Positions 1-7,476 of a stretch of DNA of 17,064 nt are shown in pieces. A model generated the notes under the pieces. The model saw only the letters and a list, made by a program, of their open reading frames with translations, made no database searches and was not told where the DNA came from. Position 1 is the stretch's first letter, and every line of letters starts with the position of its first letter. The DNA is from Actinobacteria bacterium UBA2184 (GTDB lineage: Bacteria > Actinomycetota > Coriobacteriia > Anaerosomatales > Anaerosomataceae). The position numbers and the translations under genes were made by a program. The DNA is taken from NCBI GenBank assembly GCA_002328745.1, contig DCVQ01000025.1, positions 133,906 to 150,969 on the forward strand. Direction: 5' to 3'.

Positions 1-45
1 GTATTTGGGCACCAAATCGGGCACTAAATCCGGGCGCAATCTCAG
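1..45. repeat. Tail of an att-like repeat structure (copy A, truncated by window edge)
   Basis: Two tandem 12-bp units lie at 7-18 and 19-30 (GGGCACCAAATC, then a one-base variant), preceded by GTATTT. The same 18-base pattern, GTATTTGGGC-NN-CAAATC, recurs at 4871-4888 and 12002-12019, where it closes a structure that starts with a tRNA 3'-end fragment. I infer that this is the right end of a third such structure whose tRNA-fragment core lies just left of the window. Read on the minus strand the unit encodes Asp-Leu-X-Pro. Confidence 0.55.
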
Positions 46-67
46 CGGTTGGCCGCAGCGGAGGCCC

Positions 68-610
68 CTACCCCCACTTGGGCAACCATCCGCTGAGCCG
101 TTTGCGCGCAGCGTCCACGTACGCGCTCTCCAGTGGGATGAGCAGCTTCAAGTCTTCCGCGTAGTCAGCGATGTTCATGTCCGTGTCTTGTGTCACCGGT
201 GGGAGCTCCCAAGCTCGACGGATCGCATTTCCGGCGATGTCTCGGGTCGCATCGATCAACTTGCGATATTCACGCGCAACGGGGGCTGACTCCAGCCCCA
301 TCCACGCCTGCCAGAAGCTGAGCTGCTCCTGTACCCGCCGGAAGGCCTCGGATATGCGCACATGCTCGCCGGCTTCACCCTCTGCCCTGCGGCGGACCAC
401 GTAAGGAAACTCCTTGTACGAGGCATAGGCACGAAAGGCGTCCGCGTACTGCTCGCGCAGTCGGTCTCGTCGCGCTCGTTCGTGCGCCATCAAGACAGTA
501 ACGAGCGACACGATGCCCGCTACGATCGCGGCCACCACGACATCACTGAGTAGAGAGACACCGACACCGGATGTGATCCCTGAACCGACTGTGGTTGTGA
601 CAGACTCCAT
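68..610 (-). CDS. Single-helix membrane protein, probable CBASS effector
   Basis: This 180-aa protein is the third gene of the CBASS operon and starts 3 bp after the E2-like gene stops, with an AAGGGA ribosome site 8-9 nt upstream. Residues about 22-42 form one strongly hydrophobic transmembrane helix. A basic stretch follows (HERARRDRLREQ), then a long, mostly helical soluble region rich in Arg and Glu. I see no nuclease, phospholipase, protease or SAVED motif, and no second membrane helix as in SLATT proteins or beta-barrel as in Cap15. From its position and membrane anchor I infer that it is the effector: it would respond to the cyclic nucleotide made by the CD-NTase and damage the inner membrane of infected cells. 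The family is not one I recognise. It could instead be an accessory factor, but then the operon would have no effector. Confidence 0.7.
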   Translation of the reverse strand: MESVTTTVGSGITSGVGVSLLSDVVVAAIVAGIVSLVTVLMAHERARRDRLREQYADAFRAYASYKEFPYVVRRRAEGEAGEHVRISEAFRRVQEQLSFWQAWMGLESAPVAREYRKLIDATRDIAGNAIRRAWELPPVTQDTDMNIADYAEDLKLLIPLESAYVDAARKRLSGWLPKWG

Positions 611-613
611 CGG

Positions 614-1069
614 CTATCCCTTTCCTGCAGATGCTGACCCCGCGCCCGGATACGTCGGGAGGATGTGTGGCGCCTCCGGTCCCATCCAGCGGCCCGTCTC
701 ACGGTACCGCTCTTCACGGTACAGATGGAACTTGGCGAGGTCGAGGAGTGCCACGAGCCCGTCTTCGTGGACCCACCGCTTGCCGGGCGGGTCCAAGACG
801 TACCACATGCACAACGATCCATCCTTGAACTGGTGCTTCAAGGGACGCGGGTCGGTGGTCCAGACGCGAGGGCGCAGGTGCGTGCTGCCCTCGTCGATGA
901 GCACAGTGACCTGCTGGCGACCGAAATGGTCTACTTCGACCGAGGCGATGTACAGCACCTTGTCGAAGCCTTCGCCAGCGACGGATAGACGCTGCACGTC
1001 CGGGTACCCGACGTCACAGCCCCGCATGAAGTCGAGTGTGGCGGTCTCGGCCGACTCGCCGACGGTCAT
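614..1069 (-). CDS. E2-like ubiquitin-conjugating-fold protein of short type II CBASS
   Basis: The 151-aa product has the hallmarks of the bacterial E2-like family found beside CD-NTases. A segment ending DGSLCMWY puts the presumed catalytic cysteine at residue 87. It is followed by the family-typical region with DPPGKRWVHEDG, LLDLAKFHLYRE and GRWMGPEAPH. In type II CBASS, E2 chemistry uses this cysteine to form a thioester with the CD-NTase C-terminus and primes the synthase. There is no E1 or JAB/Cap3 gene here, so this is the short, E2-only arrangement. I chose the ATG at 1069 because it overlaps the CD-NTase stop as ATGA. An upstream in-frame ATG at 1102 would add 11 low-complexity Arg/Ala residues and has no ribosome site. 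Confidence 0.85.
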   Translation of the reverse strand: MTVGESAETATLDFMRGCDVGYPDVQRLSVAGEGFDKVLYIASVEVDHFGRQQVTVLIDEGSTHLRPRVWTTDPRPLKHQFKDGSLCMWYVLDPPGKRWVHEDGLVALLDLAKFHLYREERYRETGRWMGPEAPHILPTYPGAGSASAGKG

Positions 1070-2079
1070 GGCAAGTAGCGCCGCCCCGCGTCGTCGCCCC
1101 ATGATCTCGGTTGCTTGGTCGCAAGGATAGGTGCTGCGTAGACGGGCGCCTTCTTGAACTTGGCCGTTCCGCTCAACTGCCGATCGAGTCGCACTTTGTC
1201 GATCTCGGTCGCGTAGTCATCGAAGACCTTCTTCATCTCATCAGCCGCCGTCTGGTCATCGTCGGCACCGCGTGCAGCTTCGAGATGCTTACCGGCTCGA
1301 CCAAGTCGCTCACTTGCCTGTTCGCGCGTGAGGCCCGTCGGCAGCTTGATCGGGTCGGAGACGCCGGCTGGATCAGGCGTCAACCGGTCCTTCAGGTCGA
1401 TCTCTGCGTACTTCAGGAGATCGATGAGTGCGCCTTCGACACCGGTCTTCCCGACGATACTTGCGAGCGCGAGCGCCTCGAGGTTGAAGGAGCACAGCTT
1501 CGTCACGAACTGGTTGTTCCATGCTTTGGCGAGGCGTACCGTGCGACGAAACGTGCTTCCACTCACCGCTGCCGAGGCGGTATCGCACAACTCGGTGTGC
1601 TCCTCGGGGTCCGATGCATCCCAGTCATCGCCCTCGGTATGGGGGATCCAGAGTCCCGGTGCATCCTTGCGGTTGAGGGCGACCACAAGATCGACCGTCG
1701 GACCATCGTCGCCAAAGCTCACATAGATGGCGCGTTTCGTGACTCGGTAGGTCGCACTCGGATACGCCTCCTTGAGACCGTCCCTGAGATGGGCCCGGAT
1801 ACTCTCCACCACATCCGCGGAGCCGACGCCATCGCCATCGGGGCCGAGTTCGGGGTGCATGCGCCGATCGAGTACCAGTCCACAGTCAGCGTCGTTTGCC
1901 GGCGCCAGCGCGGTGCGGTGGGCGATCGAGCCGGACGCAAAGGTGCGCAGCACACCCTCGAAGGTGTTGGCGACCTCAAGGACGGCATCGCGCCTATCCC
2001 GCGCTTCACGGAGGTCAGCATCCGACGCTTGGACCTTTCGGCGAATCTCATCAAGTGCGTCGCTTACAAAGCTGGACAT
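1066..2079 (-). CDS. CD-NTase (cGAS/DncV-like nucleotidyltransferase) of CBASS
   Basis: The 337-aa protein is a SMODS-type nucleotidyltransferase that would make a cyclic di- or trinucleotide signal on phage infection. The active-site signature is intact: Gly50-Ser51 in FASGSIAHRT, the Asp63-X-Asp65 pair in NDADCGLVLD, and the third acidic residue Asp130 in TVDLVVAL. The helical C-terminal half (WNNQFVTKLCSFNLEALAL) fits the family. The start is supported by a GAGAGGGG ribosome site about 7 nt upstream. The gene leads the operon CD-NTase, E2-like, membrane protein. Its tail ends GRRYLP. Since E2/Cap2-type conjugation is known to act on the last residue, usually Gly, a Leu-Pro end is unusual. 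The nucleotide product cannot be told from sequence alone. Confidence 0.9.
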   Translation of the reverse strand: MSSFVSDALDEIRRKVQASDADLREARDRRDAVLEVANTFEGVLRTFASGSIAHRTALAPANDADCGLVLDRRMHPELGPDGDGVGSADVVESIRAHLRDGLKEAYPSATYRVTKRAIYVSFGDDGPTVDLVVALNRKDAPGLWIPHTEGDDWDASDPEEHTELCDTASAAVSGSTFRRTVRLAKAWNNQFVTKLCSFNLEALALASIVGKTGVEGALIDLLKYAEIDLKDRLTPDPAGVSDPIKLPTGLTREQASERLGRAGKHLEAARGADDDQTAADEMKKVFDDYATEIDKVRLDRQLSGTAKFKKAPVYAAPILATKQPRSWGDDAGRRYLP

Positions 2080-2313
2080 GCCTTGCCCCTCTCGTCATTG
2101 GGGCTGAGCAGCATGTTCAAGCACTCGGTTGTGAAGGTCCGACGAGGGTCGGGCTTGCGAGTAGCGGTTGCGGCGACTTGCTTCACGTTGCGATGCTGAC
2201 TTGCCCCGTATGTTGTGCCTCGCGCACCGAAGCACCCACATCTTGTGGTTGAGCGTACACCCTGTCCGGACTCTTGGTCAAACACATGTTCGATGCGCTC
2301 TGGAGTGACCGTG

Positions 2314-2535
2314 CTACAAAGGACCACGCGACCACGTCCTACAGCAGCGGCCGAGTCGTTCGGCTCCATGGAGCACGAACGCGACGAGGAGCAGCAATCG
2401 GAACCACAGCGGGGTTTGCGTCCACAGCGCGTGCCACGCCTCTGCTCGAGCCCGGGCAGCTAGGCCCAATAGCATCGTCTGCACCTGTGCACTCGAGTGA
2501 ACGATTGCCTGGACTGTTGCCGTGGTTTCGAGCAT
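2314..2535 (-). CDS. Possible small membrane protein between CBASS and the AlbA_2 gene
   Basis: This frame of about 73 residues starts at an ATG (a GTG lies directly before it) with a GGAGGGG ribosome site 4-5 nt upstream. It has an N-terminal polar helix, one hydrophobic segment around LWFRLLLLVAFVL at residues about 43-57, and a basic tail. No family is recognisable. It lies on the same strand as the CBASS genes, 234 bp upstream of the CD-NTase. The ribosome site and membrane segment favour a real gene. The short length and GC-rich background, where chance open frames are common, argue for caution. Confidence 0.35.
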   Translation of the reverse strand: MLETTATVQAIVHSSAQVQTMLLGLAARARAEAWHALWTQTPLWFRLLLLVAFVLHGAERLGRCCRTWSRGPL

Positions 2536-2771
2536 CACCCCTCCAGGAGCCTGATCCGCGCTGTCGCGCGCAGTCTACTCCGAGGGTCTGACATCTACCC
2601 GGCAAGGCACCGTGAGGGGGTGTTGACCGATATCCCCCCGGCAAGACACGCAGCCACAACTTGTCACGGATCCATCAAAGAAAGACACGTCTCAGGACAC
2701 GCGCTCTAGCTGGCGTTTCTCGTTGAGACAGCGACTCCGAGACCGCATTCATCAAGCACCCATCAAAGAAA
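2536..2771. other. Intergenic DNA with short direct repeats
   Basis: No gene is seen. CCATCAAAGAAA occurs at 2672-2683 and again at 2760-2771, directly next to the stop of the AlbA_2 gene. CGGCAAGRCAC-type 11-mers occur near 2599 and 2639. There is no convincing terminator hairpin. The gap from 2080 to 2313, upstream of the CD-NTase, likewise holds only its ribosome site. Confidence 0.3.
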
Positions 2772-4253
2772 TCATCGCTGTTGGGGCGCCGCCCAGAACG
2801 GGAGGTAGCGCATGGCCTTGTTGCCAGCGCTGGGGTCAAACGGCACGATCATCCTGGCGTCCACTGCCTCCTTGATGAGCCGTGAGGCAGTGGCGCTGTT
2901 CTTCTTCTCAATTCCAAACCGCTCGCGCACCGAGGCGTTCGTTAGGCTCTCTCTATTGACGTGGCGCAGACACGCATGCAGATAGACGGATCGAATTCGG
3001 TCCGCCTTGTCCATGCTACCGAGGGGCCGCGGGGAGAAGAGTACGACTCGGGTGCTCCCTTCGACGACCTCGGCGAGAGGAGCGGGCAACTGGAAGAGCT
3101 CCGATTGGAACACGACCTTGTCCCAACCACTACCACGCTCTTCACATGTGCCGATACGCCGCATGAGAGATGCAAGCAGCTCATTACGGGATCGTGGCGG
3201 CGAGTCGACGAACCGGTCCGTATCCACGAGCGGCTCACCGGGATTCGTGATCTCGATGCGGTCTGAGAAGATCTCAACCATGGGCCCAGCGCCAGAAGCG
3301 AACAGATCCTGGTGGATGAGGGCGTTGGCCACGAGTTCGCGAACGGCGAGCTCCGGATACATCGGAACTGTCGTTCGGAGTGCGCGCCCAACGACCTCGT
3401 TAGACGGGAGCAGACCGTTGATGTAGTCGATGAGACCTTCGAACCCACTCGCGTATCCCATGACGCCAACCTGCTCGCGAATGGCTTCGACACGGCTGAC
3501 TCCTGAGTACAGGATGACCCTCATTGCCTTTCGGCCAAGCGGGCCGAATCTATCCAAGTGCCGAGCGAACAGAATCGCCCCAAGGTTTGAGACGTCCCAA
3601 CCACCGGCCTGGTTGGCCACGATCAGCCCATCGGCCTCTAGCGCCTCCAGTATCCGAGGCCCGCCGGCAGGAACCGGCCGACCGAGCAACTCGAAATAGG
3701 CCTCGAAGTTGAGAAGGACAAGCACATCTTCATCAGCAATGCGCTCTGCGGCGACAAGGCGCTCAAACGGCGTGCTGTCGAAGATGCGCCAGAGCTCTCG
3801 CTCCTTCTCGGGAAAGTCCTTCAGATTCTTCTTGTAGGAGCCGACGCGAACGTACTCGTGGCCCTTGAACTTGACCGGGTGCCGGAACGCTGGATCGATC
3901 TCCATGAGAACGACCGGGGCGGAATCCACAATCACGTGGTGGAAGCTGAAGTGGATCTTGGGGTCCAAGAGACGCAGAAGCCAGTTCTCGAGTTCCTCGT
4001 TGCCAACCTTCGTGGTGCTCGGTGAGAAGCCCGTGCCGACTATTCCGTGATCGTCATCGCCGATACCCCAGACGAGATAACCGTGAGCCTTGCCGGATAG
4101 TGCTGCCGAGTTCGCGAGCGCCGACACGTACTCGCCGATTTCGTCGGGTTTCTCGTTGTTGAGCTTGAACTCCACCCATTCTGCTTCGGCCGGCAACTTG
4201 CAGAGCTCGCGAACGAGGCTCTCTAGGTACTCAATAGAACGGTCGGTGCTCAT
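2772..4253 (-). CDS. AlbA_2 (Schlafen-type) and GHKL ATPase-domain protein
   Basis: The 493-aa protein has three recognisable parts. An N-terminal AlbA_2/Schlafen domain spans about residues 15-165, with the EWVEFK acidic-lysine motif, VWGIGDD and HEYVRVGS. A GHKL-type ATPase domain spans about 290-400, with VRELVANALIHQD as the N-box, IEITNPG as G1 and EERGSGWDK as G2. A C-terminal winged-helix-like region follows. Such proteins are often annotated as transcriptional regulators or RecG-like, but no helicase motif is present. Schlafen/AlbA_2 domains bind or cut nucleic acid in some relatives and turn up often in defence islands. The role here, regulator or independent defence protein, is inference. 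The start has a GTGAGG ribosome site about 12 nt upstream. Confidence 0.85.
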   Translation of the reverse strand: MSTDRSIEYLESLVRELCKLPAEAEWVEFKLNNEKPDEIGEYVSALANSAALSGKAHGYLVWGIGDDDHGIVGTGFSPSTTKVGNEELENWLLRLLDPKIHFSFHHVIVDSAPVVLMEIDPAFRHPVKFKGHEYVRVGSYKKNLKDFPEKERELWRIFDSTPFERLVAAERIADEDVLVLLNFEAYFELLGRPVPAGGPRILEALEADGLIVANQAGGWDVSNLGAILFARHLDRFGPLGRKAMRVILYSGVSRVEAIREQVGVMGYASGFEGLIDYINGLLPSNEVVGRALRTTVPMYPELAVRELVANALIHQDLFASGAGPMVEIFSDRIEITNPGEPLVDTDRFVDSPPRSRNELLASLMRRIGTCEERGSGWDKVVFQSELFQLPAPLAEVVEGSTRVVLFSPRPLGSMDKADRIRSVYLHACLRHVNRESLTNASVRERFGIEKKNSATASRLIKEAVDARMIVPFDPSAGNKAMRYLPFWAAPQQR

Positions 4254-4740
4254 GATCGATGTTTCCTCACCTGCAGGGCGCCAGAACTGCTACCAGGAGT
4301 GTAGCTGACCGCTTGTGGCCCGGCATTCATGGCCTTGCCTTATGCGGGTCCGTAAGCGGAAGACATGGATGGGTGGACTGCGACTGGTGCGAGATGTGCG
4401 CGAACGTACAGGTGGTGATGCGAGTGAGTAGCGCACAGACGAGCTTCGACTCACATTCGAAGTTCGGTCGCTCATAGCATCTATATGGCTGCGGTTTACG
4501 CTCGCGGTCGACGGGCAGCGTGGAGATGGAGCTGCCCGCGAAATTGGGCACCAAATCGGGCACCAAGGCGATGGCGAGGACCGACTCGCAGCAACAGGGA
4601 TTTTTGGGCACCAAGATGGAGCGAAATGGAGCGAAATAGCCTCTGACCTGCGCCTTTGCCCTCCGCATGCCTCTCGGAAGAGCATGATTTGTTGCCCGAT
4701 TTCACGCACGCAACAGGGGATTTCAGGCCTCTGACCTGCG
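4254..4740. other. Non-coding repeat-rich flank of att-like copy B
   Basis: No gene is supported. The stretch holds 12-bp GGGCACCAA-type units at 4546-4557, 4558-4569 and 4606-4617 and an inverted relative at 4691-4702. It also has a perfect tandem ATGGAGCGAA at 4616-4635. GCCTCTGACCTGCG occurs twice, at 4639-4652 and 4727-4740, and GCAACAGGG(G)ATTT occurs near 4591 and 4710. The second GCCTCTGACCTGCG abuts the tRNA-fragment core at 4747. The pattern suggests duplicated ends of integrated elements. Confidence 0.5.
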
Positions 4741-4746
4741 GTTTTA

Positions 4747-4900
4747 TGGTGCCCCCAAGGGAATTCGAATCCCGAAAGTGCTTGTGACTATTGGGACTAC
4801 TTGGGACTCGTTGGTACTCAAGAGCTGCGGTGAGTCCCAATAGGTACCAACGAGTACCAACAAGTACCATGTATTTGGGCAACAAATCGGGCAACAACTC
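4747..4900 (-). repeat. att-like site copy B: tRNA 3'-end fragment, inverted repeat, 12-bp repeats
   Basis: On the minus strand, 4747-4772 reads as the end of a tRNA: a T-arm with loop TTCGAAT followed by the acceptor strand GGGGGCACCA, including an encoded CCA. No 5' half of a tRNA follows, and the expected GCCCCCA is absent. The same 26 bases occur at 11888-11913. Next to it, 4785-4869 contains three direct repeats of about 10 bp (NTTGGKACTC) and then inverted copies of them. Two 12-bp units follow at 4877-4900. Tyrosine recombinases commonly integrate at tRNA 3' ends and leave such fragments. The repeats look like arm-type binding sites, which is inference. Confidence 0.7.
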
Positions 4901-5054
4901 CGAGGGCGCAAGCCCCGCGTGAGCGCCTCCGCCAAACCCGGGGCGTTTCAGATGTCACGCATGTGTCATGGCACGGGTATCAAGAGTCGTCGGAAGATCG
5001 TAGGCCAGGAACCGAATCTGCCAATCGCCATGTCGCGTGTGTCATGGCTCTTGT

Positions 5055-6431
5055 CTACGGACACCGGACGGCGCCTTGTGCCCACAAGCACGCACCACAC
5101 GTCGGGAAGTCGTTGCCCATGCAGTCTTGGTCGTTACCCTCGACGAGAACGCACGGTCCGCATTGGAGACACGGTCCAAAATCGAACCTGGCCACCCGGT
5201 CACGGAAGTCGCGATACTCCTTCAGATCCCAGATCTCACTCAAGTCCGCATTGGTCACATCGCCGATCGGGTAGGCAGTGACCGTCCTTTCTGTGGGCAG
5301 CGTGTTCAGATACGTCCGATACGTATGCAACAGACCCATACACGGACAGACCGCGCCATCCCATCGGACGAACGTGCACCGCTCGTCCACGAAGCGACAG
5401 CGTGGTGAAGCCGGCCAGATCGCGCTGCCCGCCACGGAAAGGTTCCTGTAGCCGCCGAGCATTGCTGCCATGAGTTCCCGCATGCCATCGTCCATGGTCA
5501 TGACAGGCAGGTCCACGGGAATGTAGGAACGGCGGTCTTCGTCCGTGTAGTTCTTGAGCTGATAGACGCTGTCTCGCGGCACGTAGCACGCATAGACCAT
5601 CTCGTCGACCATGTCCCTGCTGTAGGGAATGAGCGTGCTCACGGACACTTCCTCCGCTCCGATTCCACGGGCAAGCTCTCCGACGTGCGCCAGATCGACG
5701 GCGTTCCTTCTCATCAGCACGAACGCTACCGCCACCTTGATCTTGGGCTCACTTTCGCATTGGATCTCCTGCAGACGCCTGACGTTCTCGAGCACGGACA
5801 CGAACGTGGCGCCAACTCGGATGTCCTCGAAGCTCTCTTCGCACACGCCGTCAAAGGAGACCCACAGGGTGTCGAGCCCCGCATCGATCAAGCTCCGCGC
5901 CATCTTCTCGTTGAGCAGCATCCCGTTCGTGACCAACTCGACCTTGAGACCGAGCGCCTTGATCTCGCGAACCATGTGGGCGATGTCTGGATGAAGCAGC
6001 GGCTCCCCGAAACCGCCGAACATGACTGATTCGACGGACCCCGTCGACCCGAGCTGCCCGACAAGGAGGTCGAAGACGTCCCGGCTCATCTGGCCTATCG
6101 GCTCGTTCCACGTCGACCTAACGCACGTCTTGCACGACAGGTTGCAGCGCGTTGTGGGCTCGATATAGAGCTTTCGCAGGCTGTGTACGTTGGGCCTGAC
6201 CTCGACTTGATCTCCACGACGCACGAACGTCAGGGAGCCGTCCTCTCCGAGTCCGAGCCATCGGCGCATTTCGGCGTCCAAGACAAGGTTTCCGCCCACA
6301 ACCGCTGCAACGTGCTCCTCCATGTCCTCTCCCCGGGCGTGCTTCAGCTCGGAATCCGGGAAGAACCGGTCAGCCCACCGCTTGACCGGTATGAGCGAGT
6401 CGCCCGTCTCAGAGTCACTATGGCCTGTCAC
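5055..6431 (-). CDS. Radical SAM protein, probable maturase of the tungsten AOR
   Basis: The 458-aa protein has the radical SAM cluster motif CNLSCKTC at Cys96, Cys100 and Cys103, a GGFGEPLLHPD segment typical of the fold, and a Cys-rich C-terminus of SPASM type (PCLQCGPC, then DCMGNDFPTCGAC). It lies downstream of an SDR and an AOR gene on the same strand. Its features match the radical SAM family that accompanies tungsten-cofactor oxidoreductases and is thought to mature the enzyme or cofactor. Residues about 40-80 (GNLVLDAEMRRWLGLGEDG and on to VEVRP) resemble a SpoVT/AbrB swapped hairpin, an uncommon N-terminal addition. The GTG start at 6431 has a weak ribosome site. An ATG at 6323 has GGGGAGAGG just upstream and would begin at the AbrB-like region, so it may be the real start. 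Confidence 0.8.
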   Translation of the reverse strand: MTGHSDSETGDSLIPVKRWADRFFPDSELKHARGEDMEEHVAAVVGGNLVLDAEMRRWLGLGEDGSLTFVRRGDQVEVRPNVHSLRKLYIEPTTRCNLSCKTCVRSTWNEPIGQMSRDVFDLLVGQLGSTGSVESVMFGGFGEPLLHPDIAHMVREIKALGLKVELVTNGMLLNEKMARSLIDAGLDTLWVSFDGVCEESFEDIRVGATFVSVLENVRRLQEIQCESEPKIKVAVAFVLMRRNAVDLAHVGELARGIGAEEVSVSTLIPYSRDMVDEMVYACYVPRDSVYQLKNYTDEDRRSYIPVDLPVMTMDDGMRELMAAMLGGYRNLSVAGSAIWPASPRCRFVDERCTFVRWDGAVCPCMGLLHTYRTYLNTLPTERTVTAYPIGDVTNADLSEIWDLKEYRDFRDRVARFDFGPCLQCGPCVLVEGNDQDCMGNDFPTCGACLWAQGAVRCP

Positions 6432-6608
6432 TGTCTCGCCCCGTCTATCGCCACAGGTCCCACCCGCACCATTCTCGCGCTTGCAGGCACCTGGCGCTGT
6501 GGTCTCGTCCAGCTAGGAGGCCCTCTCTTACGAAGCGCGAGGAGCACCCGGCCGAAATCGAATGCCCCTCAGGCGTGATTCGTAGATTCGACAGCCCTCC
6601 GTGTGCGG

Positions 6609-7466
6609 CTACCCGCTCTGCAGCCCTGCGTTCAGCGCGGCCACGTCGCGCGACGCATCGATCCCGTAGCTGATGTTCAGGTCCTGCCCGCTGATGTAGC
6701 CAGCCATGTCGCTATTGATGAAGACCATCGGGTAGCCCATGTCCTCGGGCATGGCGTACCAGCCGTTCCAACCGGTCAGGTACATGCCCCTGATGCCCGC
6801 ATCGCCGGCCGCTTCGTCGCCTTGACCGGCGCTCTTGTTGAAGTCGGCCGTGAGCCCCGTCTGCGTGGCACCCGGGCTGATCGTGTTGATTCTGATGTAC
6901 TTGCCGATGAACTCCGGCGCCCAGGCATTGGCCTTCATGTAGCTCACTTGCGCCCGCTTTGCGACGCAGTAGGACATGTTCTTCTCAATCTCTTCCTCGT
7001 TCGCCTTCGCCCACTCGTGCGCCTCTTCGAAGGTCTTCGTCGCCAGCAGCGGCGCCGTGAATCCCCAGAAGTGCTGCCATCCGTAGCCGCCGTCGGAGGC
7101 GATCATGCAAACCGCACCCTTTTCGGAGATCCGGGGCAGCAGGGCCTCGATGAAGTAGCGATGCGAGATGAAGTTCACGAGCATCACCTTGACGGCGTTG
7201 CCGGGGAACATGGCGATGCCATGGCACGTGAAGACCTTGTCTATCCGATCCGGCAGCTGCGTGAGCAGTTGGTCAATCTGATCCTTGTCGCTCATGTCGA
7301 CACGGAACGCTTGCTTGACCGGCGGTGCCACCTCATTGAAGTCCGCTGCGTAGACGTTCGCGCCGAGCTCGAGCAGCAACTCCGTGGCTGCCTTGCCCAT
7401 ACCGGAAGCGGCACCCACCACGACGCAGTTCTTGCCTTCGTAACCCCAAAGGGCTCTGAGATCCAT
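6609..7466 (-). CDS. SDR-family NAD(P)-dependent alcohol/ketone oxidoreductase
   Basis: This 285-aa protein is a classical short-chain dehydrogenase. It has the nucleotide-binding GAASGMG at residues 18-24, CHGIA in place of NNAG, Asn98, Ser124, and the catalytic YCVAK with Tyr166 and Lys170. The ISPGATQT segment after the active site is also typical. The insertion at about residues 130-165 recalls hydroxysteroid or carveol dehydrogenase-like SDRs. It starts 10 bp after the AOR gene ends, so the two are almost certainly co-transcribed. A plausible logic is that SDR and AOR act on successive oxidation states (alcohol, aldehyde, acid) of one substrate. The substrate itself is unknown. Confidence 0.88.
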   Translation of the reverse strand: MDLRALWGYEGKNCVVVGAASGMGKAATELLLELGANVYAADFNEVAPPVKQAFRVDMSDKDQIDQLLTQLPDRIDKVFTCHGIAMFPGNAVKVMLVNFISHRYFIEALLPRISEKGAVCMIASDGGYGWQHFWGFTAPLLATKTFEEAHEWAKANEEEIEKNMSYCVAKRAQVSYMKANAWAPEFIGKYIRINTISPGATQTGLTADFNKSAGQGDEAAGDAGIRGMYLTGWNGWYAMPEDMGYPMVFINSDMAGYISGQDLNISYGIDASRDVAALNAGLQSG

Positions 7467-7476
7467 ACCTCACCCC

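Noticed and set aside
614..1102. E2-like gene starting at ATG 1102
   Set aside because: The ATGA overlap at 1069 is the usual coupled start. The extra 11 residues are Arg/Ala-rich and have no ribosome site.
1111..2199. Plus-strand open frame of 362 codons antisense to the CD-NTase
   Set aside because: The opposite strand has an intact nucleotidyltransferase active site, a ribosome site and operon overlap. This frame has none of these.
4747..4825. A complete tRNA gene at the T-arm/acceptor sequence (also at 11888)
   Set aside because: Only the 3' end is present. No matching 5' acceptor strand, D-arm or anticodon arm lies within 80 nt, and the 5' side of the T-stem is mismatched.
4254..5054. 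CRISPR array suggested by repeated short units
   Set aside because: Units are 10-14 bp, unevenly spaced and adjacent to tRNA fragments, with no regular repeat-spacer pattern and no cas genes.
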